A DNA stretch of 32,925 nt from Cyclobacteriaceae bacterium (lineage in GTDB: Bacteria > Bacteroidota > Bacteroidia > Cytophagales > Cyclobacteriaceae), in the NCBI GenBank assembly GCA_020436085.1, contig JAGQYM010000047.1:1-32925 (forward strand), written 5' to 3'. Positions 1-5,982 of this stretch are shown piece by piece (the stretch's first letter is position 1; each line of letters begins with the position of its first letter). Position numbers and translations under genes: made by a program. The notes under the pieces are model-generated. The model was not told where the DNA came from, made no database searches, and worked only from the letters and a program-made list of their open reading frames with translations.

Positions 1-2
1 TA

Positions 3-584
3 GGTAAAGTGAAAGTTCAATTAGGCGATGCGCGGAACTTAAAGGACGTAAGTGACAAATCTATTTCTGCAATTATCACCTCACCGCCTTACCTAAACGC
101 ATTGGACTACATGAGAGGGCATAAGCTTTCCTTGGTATGGCTGGGACACAAAATTAGTGAGTTGGGCAACATTCGTTCAAACAGCGTTGGCGTTGAGAAG
201 GGCCCAGACTCTACCGCTGATCTCCATCTCACAACCGAACTGACAAAAGGGCTTAATCACTTGGAAAAACTACCAAGGAGAAAACAAAACATGATTAGAC
301 GGTATGCACTAGATATGTACGAAGTTGTAGAGGAATCCGCCAGGGTCTTGGAAAAAAAGGGCCAGGCAACATTTGTTGTTGGCAATTCTTGTATCGATGA
401 AATTTTTGTCGAGAATGCACTGATTATTCGGAATAGCTGCAAAATGGCAGGATTACGACTGGTGAGTCAAAAGGAAAGGGAAATTCCTCAAAATAAAAGA
501 TACTTACCACCACCGTCTTATGATAACGTCTCAACTTTTAAAAGCAGAATGAAAACTGAATCGGTTATGAGGTTTTCAAAGTAA
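3..584 (+). CDS. DNA amino-methyltransferase (N4-C/N6-A), 5'-truncated by window edge
   Basis: The reading frame is open to the left edge, so this is the C-terminal part of a longer gene; a GTG lies at 9 but need not be the start. Visible are a GDAR motif leading to the catalytic motif IV TSPPY (Ser codon at 81), then a conserved LNALDY stretch, and about 90 residues later a hydrophobic strand followed by VVGNS, the usual motif VI-VIII layout of N4/N6 amino-methyltransferases. The AdoMet-binding FxGxG motif I is absent from the visible part. It must lie upstream if the enzyme is complete, which suggests a motif order with I before IV. The enzyme would methylate exocyclic amino groups of DNA using AdoMet. 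It is the first visible gene of a compact co-directional cassette ending with a HerA-like ATPase; the gap to the next gene is 6 bp. The likely role is self-DNA marking in a defence or epigenetic system (inference). The family call is firm; the target site is unknown. Confidence 0.85.
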   Translation, partial: GKVKVQLGDARNLKDVSDKSISAIITSPPYLNALDYMRGHKLSLVWLGHKISELGNIRSNSVGVEKGPDSTADLHLTTELTKGLNHLEKLPRRKQNMIRRYALDMYEVVEESARVLEKKGQATFVVGNSCIDEIFVENALIIRNSCKMAGLRLVSQKEREIPQNKRYLPPPSYDNVSTFKSRMKTESVMRFSK

Positions 585-590
585 ATTTCA

Positions 591-1229
591 ATGGCACAAG
601 CAACACCAGATGAGATAGAATTACATAAACTGATCCGGTTAGGTGATGACTTGGCGTTTGCTAAACTTTGCGACACGTATCTTGAACCAACAATCAAAAA
701 GGTCCGGAATTTCAACTGGCAAATATATTTGAGTGATAGCAGCTTGATTTCAGAAGTAGTCATTGACTCCTTTTACGGGTACTTCTACAATCCCGAAAAA
801 TTCAATCCTGAAAAACAAACGCTCGAAAAATTTCTTGTGATGGATGCTGAAGGTGACTTGAAAAATGCCTGGTCAAAACGAGCGAAACATCAGCAAAAGT
901 TCAAATCAATAGATAACGAAGTCGAGTTTAATGAACAATATTGGAACAGCAAGAAAGAGGGAAATGTGAGCGTTGACACGCCAACTCAAATCATGATTGA
1001 TAACGAAGCGGAAAAAATTTTGAATGCTGAGCTAGAAAAACATTTTGACTCAGACAAGGACGTTGAAATGGCGAATCTAATACTTGCTAAGGAAAGGGGC
1101 ACAGATGCTTATGCCTGCGTTCTAGAAATTACTCACCTCAGTTTTGAAGAACAACAGCAAGAGGTAAAAAGGAATAAAGACAGAATTAAGAAAGTTTTGG
1201 ATAGAAAGATGAAGGGCAAACAATTTTAA
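591..1229 (+). CDS. Sigma-70/ECF-like protein within HerA cassette
   Basis: This 212-residue soluble protein starts six bases after the methyltransferase stop. Residues about 15-35 (RLGDDLAFAKLCDTYLEP) resemble the region-2 start of ECF sigma factors (GD..AF..L...Y). The following stretch, with VIDSFYGYFYNPEKFNPEK and a KFL segment, fits the helical core of sigma region 2, where a short-chain D.F motif precedes a 'filled in X% of the array' spacer. The C-terminus (about 165-212) is basic and helical, with EEQQQEVKRNKDRIKKVLDR, which could be a degenerate region 4 or a coiled coil. A clean region-4 helix-turn-helix is not evident by eye. The role could be directing RNA polymerase to the cassette promoter, or a repurposed nucleic-acid-binding protein. 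The family call is by pattern only and is moderate; the gene itself is secure from codon structure and tight spacing. Confidence 0.6.
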   Translation: MAQATPDEIELHKLIRLGDDLAFAKLCDTYLEPTIKKVRNFNWQIYLSDSSLISEVVIDSFYGYFYNPEKFNPEKQTLEKFLVMDAEGDLKNAWSKRAKHQQKFKSIDNEVEFNEQYWNSKKEGNVSVDTPTQIMIDNEAEKILNAELEKHFDSDKDVEMANLILAKERGTDAYACVLEITHLSFEEQQQEVKRNKDRIKKVLDRKMKGKQF

Positions 1230-1240
1230 AAGAAACCACA

Positions 1241-1606
1241 ATGGACGAAAAAATTAAGATGTTGGAACTAGCCTCATGCAAGGCCGCAGCCGACAGTGGC
1301 TTTATTGCCTATCTAGTGAACAAATATTTGGAAGTCGAAAATATTTCAGAACAGGAGATTCTTTCCGCGCTTCATTGTTCGGAAGAAGATTATTTCAAAT
1401 TAAAATTGTGCAGAGTTCCAGATGTCAATGCAACTGACTTTGTTTCTCGATTGAACAGAATTTCTGAGTACACAAATTCATCTTCAGTTGAGTTGAATAA
1501 AATTATTAAACGGGCTAACTCAATTTTGAGATTGAGCGGAGACAATGTTGAACAGCACAACTATTTAATGGCCGCAAGAGATAAGCAAAACAAAGAAAAG
1601 AAGTAG
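1241..1606 (+). CDS. Small helical protein, probable HTH/XRE-like partner of ImmA/IrrE peptidase
   Basis: This 121-residue acidic-to-neutral helical protein starts 11 bp after the sigma-like gene and ends 4 bp before the metallopeptidase gene. Residues about 35-60 (ISEQEILSALHCSEEDYFKLKLCRVP) read like a divergent helix-turn-helix: a helix, a short turn at HCSEED, then a second helix. A second helical block follows (FVSRLNRISEYTN.SSVELNKII). Small XRE-like repressors or antitoxins are the usual neighbours of ImmA/IrrE peptidases, and position here supports that pairing. There is no signal peptide, membrane segment or metal motif. The function is not established: the HTH reading is a visual inference, and the protein might instead be an adaptor for the sigma-like gene product. 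The gene call is good; the role is weak. Confidence 0.55.
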   Translation: MDEKIKMLELASCKAAADSGFIAYLVNKYLEVENISEQEILSALHCSEEDYFKLKLCRVPDVNATDFVSRLNRISEYTNSSSVELNKIIKRANSILRLSGDNVEQHNYLMAARDKQNKEKK

Positions 1607-1610
1607 TCTA

Positions 1611-2363
1611 ATGAAATTTATATCCTCTGTTGTTACTCAGGCCGCAAAGGACTTTTGGAAAAGAGCCGGAAGAAACGGTGTGTTTCCTTGTGACATTAGT
1701 GGAGCAGTGAATCTTGTTTTGCCAATTGACATCATTTGCCTTTCTGAATTGAGCCTTAAGAAAATTCAACTCTGGCTAACAACGCGAAAAGTATTTATTG
1801 ACCTCGAAATAGATGACCGACTACTCCACGGCTTTATACTAATTTCTAGGGGCTGCGGGTTTATCTTTATTAACGGAACTGACACTGAAGAAGAGAGAAG
1901 GTACACAATTGCTCATGAGGCAAGTCACTTTCTATTGGACTATAAATTTCCAAGAGAATTAGCTGTTCGGAAATTAGGTGAATCTATTTTAGAGGTAATG
2001 GATGGCTACCGTGAGCCAACACTTGAAGAAAGAATTGATGGAGCACTTACATCGGTAACGATCAAGCCGTATACACATTTACTAGAAAAGACCGGGGACG
2101 GGACCTTTGACTGCTTGAATATCCAGCACTCAGAAAATGAGGCGGATGCCCTGGCTTTAGAATTGTTGGCTCCTAGCGCAACCGTCATCAAAGACACTAA
2201 CCCCAACAAGACTAAGATTTCATTCTACGATTTCAAAAATCAGTGCTATCACATTTTGAGAAGCAAATATCTGATACCCGATTCAATTGCCGAGGCTTAC
2301 TCTTCCAAACTTGCTTATGTAGCCAAAGGGGCGCCATCGCTCGTTAGCAGGCTGGGATTTTGA
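1611..2363 (+). CDS. ImmA/IrrE-family metallo-endopeptidase
   Basis: This is a 250-residue cytosolic zinc peptidase. The gluzincin motif HEASH lies at about residues 103-107 within an IAHEASHFLLDY context. The third ligand region is NEADALALELLAPS at about 178-191, the standard spacing and wording of the ImmA/IrrE (DUF955) family. The N-terminal 80 residues are less conserved and include a possible sensor or substrate-docking region (SELSLKKIQLWL). Family members such as ImmA and IrrE cleave a cognate DNA-binding repressor (ImmR, DdrO) after DNA damage or mobile-element cues. By that analogy this enzyme would relieve repression by a neighbouring HTH protein, probably the 121-residue gene 4 bp upstream (inference). 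A 52-bp gap separates it from the next gene. The family assignment is firm; the substrate is unknown. Confidence 0.88.
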   Translation: MKFISSVVTQAAKDFWKRAGRNGVFPCDISGAVNLVLPIDIICLSELSLKKIQLWLTTRKVFIDLEIDDRLLHGFILISRGCGFIFINGTDTEEERRYTIAHEASHFLLDYKFPRELAVRKLGESILEVMDGYREPTLEERIDGALTSVTIKPYTHLLEKTGDGTFDCLNIQHSENEADALALELLAPSATVIKDTNPNKTKISFYDFKNQCYHILRSKYLIPDSIAEAYSSKLAYVAKGAPSLVSRLGF

Positions 2364-2415
2364 GTTTGTCGAACTTTTTATCGGCAATTGGGAATAGCTA
2401 ATTGAAAGGATAAAA

Positions 2416-3630
2416 ATGGACAAAAAGGAACAAATATCATCATCAGACCTACCAAAGAACACTGGTGAGAATGCTTTGTCCATTGATGATTTTCACAAGG
2501 CATTTGGGGAGAACTTTTCTGATGCAATTGATATAAATACTTGGAGTATCGGTGCAAATCTCTCTGAGCTCTATCCGCTAATCGAAGCAGAATGGTTGCA
2601 AGCCAAAACTGATGAAAGTAAGAATCAAAAAATTTTCAGAGAAAAGGTATTTCCGAGAATCAAAGAAGTTGGCAATGTCCCTTTTGCCGGCTTGCACGAT
2701 GATGTAAACGATGTCAAACAGTTACTCGACAAAATGCACAGAGGCTTTCTATTCAATGGTGCTGTTACCGCCTGCGGAAGCACACATGTGATTTTCAATA
2801 CTGTCCCGCTCACGATCACTCAAATAGGAATTTGCCTGGTAAACTACGAAAGGCAACACGGGAGTTATTCACATCGATTGTTCAGGAGAGACTTGAGATT
2901 TAAAAGTGACGACCCGATTCAAGAGGCTCTTGACTTGATTGAGAAAAGAAGAAGCGATGACAATGCCGGTGACAAACGTAGTGCCATGAGCAACCTTGCT
3001 GTAAGAGGAATTAAGGCATACACAGAAAGAGCAATCCTTTTGGACAAAAAAGATGTGAAAACAAAATGGCTTTTGGGAAGTGGTAGCCCTGCGCCATACG
3101 AACTCATGACAGGATTTTGGGGAAGTAAAAAGGAAATGAAAGACAAATCCATTGAATTAATGAGTCGAATGATTTTGGAGCATCAGCGATTTGTTTATGT
3201 ACATAGTTGCGAAAAGTTTCCTGATTTATGGACTTTAGGCAACGCTTTGAATCCATTTGAGTACTTAATTCTTGGTTCACTTGAAGATGATCTAGTCCGT
3301 AGAGTTGATCTTGGCGGGACGAGGGGGGTTATTAGAGAATCTTATGCCGATTTCGCAAAGCAGGTGGGTTCGAAAATTGTCCGTGGAATTTATCGCGTGT
3401 CAAATCAAGCCCAACCTCAGATCTTTTACGGACACATCGACCATATTCGAACTGCTGCTTTAATTGCAATGGCTGACAGTGTTTTTCAACTGCACTCGGG
3501 GAGCCCTATGCTTCTTGATTTAGCATCGAACCTTTGTAAAATGAATTTTAGTAAAAACGATTTATTCTCATCAATTCAACAAGCATCAATAAAAGCAGAA
3601 GTAAAACTTCGGGTAGCTAATAGTCATTAA
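2416..3630 (+). CDS. Uncharacterised 404-residue protein, candidate NurA-like partner of HerA
   Basis: The start is supported by AAAGGA at 2405-2410, five bases before the ATG. The protein is soluble with a variable N-terminal 90 residues, then a block at about 110-155 (FNGAVTACGSTH then a hydrophobic strand and LVNYERQHG). It continues with an ER pair and a LLGSGSPAPYELMTG block near 215-240, and ends in a C-terminal module with GHIDHIRTAAL, ADSVFQ and HSGSPMLLDLA. This order, and the position directly before a HerA ATPase gene (11-bp gap), recall NurA 5'-3' nucleases: an N-terminal DGS acidic motif, a middle lDGsL motif, and a C-terminal GfP..L..A motif. The expected DGS aspartate appears as CGS, so the nuclease may be inactive or use other acids (ER, GHID). 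The NurA reading is an inference from pattern and position; I do not recognise the family with certainty. Confidence 0.5.
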   Translation: MDKKEQISSSDLPKNTGENALSIDDFHKAFGENFSDAIDINTWSIGANLSELYPLIEAEWLQAKTDESKNQKIFREKVFPRIKEVGNVPFAGLHDDVNDVKQLLDKMHRGFLFNGAVTACGSTHVIFNTVPLTITQIGICLVNYERQHGSYSHRLFRRDLRFKSDDPIQEALDLIEKRRSDDNAGDKRSAMSNLAVRGIKAYTERAILLDKKDVKTKWLLGSGSPAPYELMTGFWGSKKEMKDKSIELMSRMILEHQRFVYVHSCEKFPDLWTLGNALNPFEYLILGSLEDDLVRRVDLGGTRGVIRESYADFAKQVGSKIVRGIYRVSNQAQPQIFYGHIDHIRTAALIAMADSVFQLHSGSPMLLDLASNLCKMNFSKNDLFSSIQQASIKAEVKLRVANSH

Positions 3631-3641
3631 ATAATTGCTCT

Positions 3642-5465
3642 ATGGAAAATAACGGACAACCCCGGCAATCAGAATTGCACGAAATTATCGACAAGGAAAT
3701 TTTAAATAACGGTGGAGAATGGGCAAGCGACCCGAATTGTGAAGGTGCAACTGGCATGACAATGTTCGATCTTCCTAACAGCCAGGACAATTTAATTTCT
3801 GTCCTTCTACCAATGAATAAAATAAAAGATATCGGTGCGCATTCGATTGTGGAGATAAGAAGCAGGAGCACGGCAAATGGCGGGGATGGGAAAATCTATA
3901 GAGGCATTGTTGTTGCAGGTCCCTTTCATGACCCAGATGGAATTCGTGCCGATGCACCAATTCTAATCTCAACCACTATCAATGGTGCAATTTTTCTTCC
4001 CAATTTTCATGGTAGAGTTTTAGTGGAATTACTAGGAGAATTGAATGAAGATGCGATAATGCCGCCTAGATTCCGACCATTGCCAAATAGTCCAGTTTTT
4101 GTTTTGGATAAAGAGGAAACTGCTAACGTATTAAATGTGCAAGGCAATGTATCACTTGGCCAAGCAATCGGACACGACAGCATTGACGTGTGCATCCCGG
4201 CTGACAAGAAGGTTGTTTTGCCACGACACACTGGAATTTTAGGAACAACCGGAGGAGGTAAGTCAACAACAGTTTCTGGACTGATTGACCAGTTCCAAAA
4301 AGAGGGTATTGCAACTATTCTGATAGATACTGAAGGTGAGTACACACACATGGACAAGGCGACAGAAGCTGGCAATATGAAAAAGCTTCTAAGCAAGCGT
4401 GGAATTGACCCTCATGGAATAGAAAATATAAAGGTCTATTACCCGTTTGGTCGGGAAACGAGGGCAGATGAATCCACTCCTTCCAGTGAGTTTAATTTGA
4501 AGTTTTCAAACCTCTCCCCTTATGCTGCTGCCGACATACTTGGTTTGACTGAGGCTCAATTTTCTAGATTTATTAAGATTTACGATGCCGCTAAACTGAT
4601 TTTGAGAGACCTTGGTATTTATCCAACGAGGCAACAGCAAAACGAAGTTCTAGATTACGATGAATTTGAGTCAGGCTATCCTCACATCACACTTTCCCTA
4701 TTGATTGACATTGCTGGTCTTGTTCTAGAAAAGATCTCTGTCGGTTTTGAATGGCACGTGCATAACAATTTTATTAGGCAGGGCAAGCAGGCCATCGCTA
4801 AACGAATTGAAGTTGTTGCTAAAGGAACTGATAGTGAAACTTCATGGAAAGCGCTGCTTGGTAAACTTGGGCAACTCAATAGAACCAAAATGTTTGACAG
4901 GCAAGATGACGCAGACATTCCTTACACAGAGTTGGTCAAAGCAGGCACTGTTTCAATTTTTGATTTAAGTGATTCCGATTCCACACTCGTCAATAATATC
5001 GTAATCGCTAATCTTCTCCGCGGTGTTCAACAAGTACAGGAAGCCGCTTACGAGGATGCGATTGCAAAGAGTAAAAGCCCAACCCCAGTCGTGATAATTA
5101 TTGAAGAAGCGCATGAGTTTTTGTCGAAGGAGAGAATTAATAAAATGTCAAACTTGTTCGAACAGGTTGCTAGAATAGCAAGACGAGGAAGAAAACGCTG
5201 GCTGGGTTTGATGTTCGTTACTCAACTTCCTCAGCACCTGCCTGACGAGGTCCTAGGCTTGATAAATAGCTTTGTACTTCATAAAATTAACGATGCAACT
5301 GTAGTAAGTCGACTAAAACGATCAATAGGTGGTGTCGAAGAAAGTTTGTGGAACAAACTGCCCAATCTGGCCCAAGGGCAAGCGATCGTTTCAACACCAA
5401 GTTTAACAAGGCCGCTTTTAGTTGCGATGCATCCGACACCTTGTAAGTTGCTCATGGTTGACTAA
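3642..5465 (+). CDS. HerA-like (DUF87/FtsK-HerA superfamily) hexameric ATPase
   Basis: This 607-residue DNA translocase has an N-terminal beta-rich region (about 40-170) fitting a HAS-barrel. Walker A is GTTGGGKST at residues 201-209, followed by an IDTEGEY strand. An insertion of about 200 residues separates this from Walker B, IIIEEAHEFL, with EEAH at 488-491. Then come an arginine-finger-like stretch (RIARRGRKRWLGL), the sensor strand FVTQLPQHLP and the HKINDATVV block typical of HerA. HerA forms hexameric rings that translocate on dsDNA and work with a NurA nuclease in end resection; in bacteria HerA homologues recur as the motor of anti-phage systems (Sir2-HerA, DUF4297-HerA). It is the last gene of the cassette, 11 bp after the 404-residue candidate partner. 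No terminator is visible in the 44 bp downstream. The family assignment is very secure; the role in defence is inferred from context. Confidence 0.93.
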   Translation: MENNGQPRQSELHEIIDKEILNNGGEWASDPNCEGATGMTMFDLPNSQDNLISVLLPMNKIKDIGAHSIVEIRSRSTANGGDGKIYRGIVVAGPFHDPDGIRADAPILISTTINGAIFLPNFHGRVLVELLGELNEDAIMPPRFRPLPNSPVFVLDKEETANVLNVQGNVSLGQAIGHDSIDVCIPADKKVVLPRHTGILGTTGGGKSTTVSGLIDQFQKEGIATILIDTEGEYTHMDKATEAGNMKKLLSKRGIDPHGIENIKVYYPFGRETRADESTPSSEFNLKFSNLSPYAAADILGLTEAQFSRFIKIYDAAKLILRDLGIYPTRQQQNEVLDYDEFESGYPHITLSLLIDIAGLVLEKISVGFEWHVHNNFIRQGKQAIAKRIEVVAKGTDSETSWKALLGKLGQLNRTKMFDRQDDADIPYTELVKAGTVSIFDLSDSDSTLVNNIVIANLLRGVQQVQEAAYEDAIAKSKSPTPVVIIIEEAHEFLSKERINKMSNLFEQVARIARRGRKRWLGLMFVTQLPQHLPDEVLGLINSFVLHKINDATVVSRLKRSIGGVEESLWNKLPNLAQGQAIVSTPSLTRPLLVAMHPTPCKLLMVD

Positions 5466-5509
5466 TTCCGTTTTCCAAATCGTGCTCTCATAGAACCGAC
5501 AATTTGCGA

Positions 5510-5517
5510 TATCTTTG
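5510..5517 (+). promoter_or_regulatory. Candidate Bacteroidota -7 element (TATCTTTG)
   Basis: TATCTTTG matches the Bacteroidota -7 consensus TAnnTTTG exactly and lies seven bases before the ATG at 5525, which would give an almost leaderless transcript. No convincing -33 TTG element was found at the usual spacing. Confidence 0.4.
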
Positions 5518-5524
5518 GGCTAGT

Positions 5525-5971
5525 ATGAACCGAACCACGAAAGGATTTCTTCTGACGTTTGTTGCACTGATTGTTTGTTATCAATCTGCGCTATCCCAAC
5601 GCAATCCAACTGAGACATTGATCCTTAAAATCTCCAGTCAGAAATCGGATTGGATGGTAAAACAAAAGATAGATTCACTAAAGGCATTGATGGACGATCA
5701 GTTCTTGTTCATTCACTCCAATGGATGGACGCAATCAGCGAAGGATTTCTTCGATGACTTTGCCTCCGGCAAACTGGTGTATACCCACATCGAACCTATG
5801 GAGGCATCTGTCAGAATCTTCAATGAAACGGCTGTACTAACGGGTAAGGGAAATTTTTCCGGCACAGTCGAGGGCAAGCCTTTCAAACTTCCATTGATTT
5901 ACACGGAAGTGTATGTGGTGAAAAATCAACGTTGGATTTGGGTGTCACGCCAGTCTACGCGGCTTCCTTAA
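5525..5971 (+). CDS. Secreted NTF2-like (DUF4440/SnoaL-type) protein
   Basis: The ATG at 5525 is preferred over an in-frame TTG at 5504 because it begins a clean signal peptide (hydrophobic core LLTFVALIVCY, then a SALSQ cleavage region near residue 25). The mature protein of about 120 residues has the DUF4440 pattern: an N-terminal helix with DSLKALMDDQFLFIHSNGW, a DFFDDFASGKLVYTHIEP helix-strand, and a final sheet with AVLTGKG and the terminal WVSRQSTRLP. These NTF2-fold proteins often bind small ligands or act as isomerase-like enzymes; no catalytic residues can be assigned here. The protein is presumably periplasmic. It is convergent with the permease gene, 11 bp away, and starts the ordinary chromosomal region after the HerA cassette. 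Confidence 0.75.
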   Translation: MNRTTKGFLLTFVALIVCYQSALSQRNPTETLILKISSQKSDWMVKQKIDSLKALMDDQFLFIHSNGWTQSAKDFFDDFASGKLVYTHIEPMEASVRIFNETAVLTGKGNFSGTVEGKPFKLPLIYTEVYVVKNQRWIWVSRQSTRLP

Positions 5972-5982
5972 AAATTATCGGC

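Noticed and set aside
1-5465. Named HerA or MTase defence systems (BREX, DISARM, Dnd/Ssp, Sir2-HerA, DUF4297-HerA)
   Set aside because: No BrxX/PglZ, DrmA/B, Dnd or SIR2/DUF4297 gene is in the visible set; only the HerA motor is common. The region left of the window could change this.
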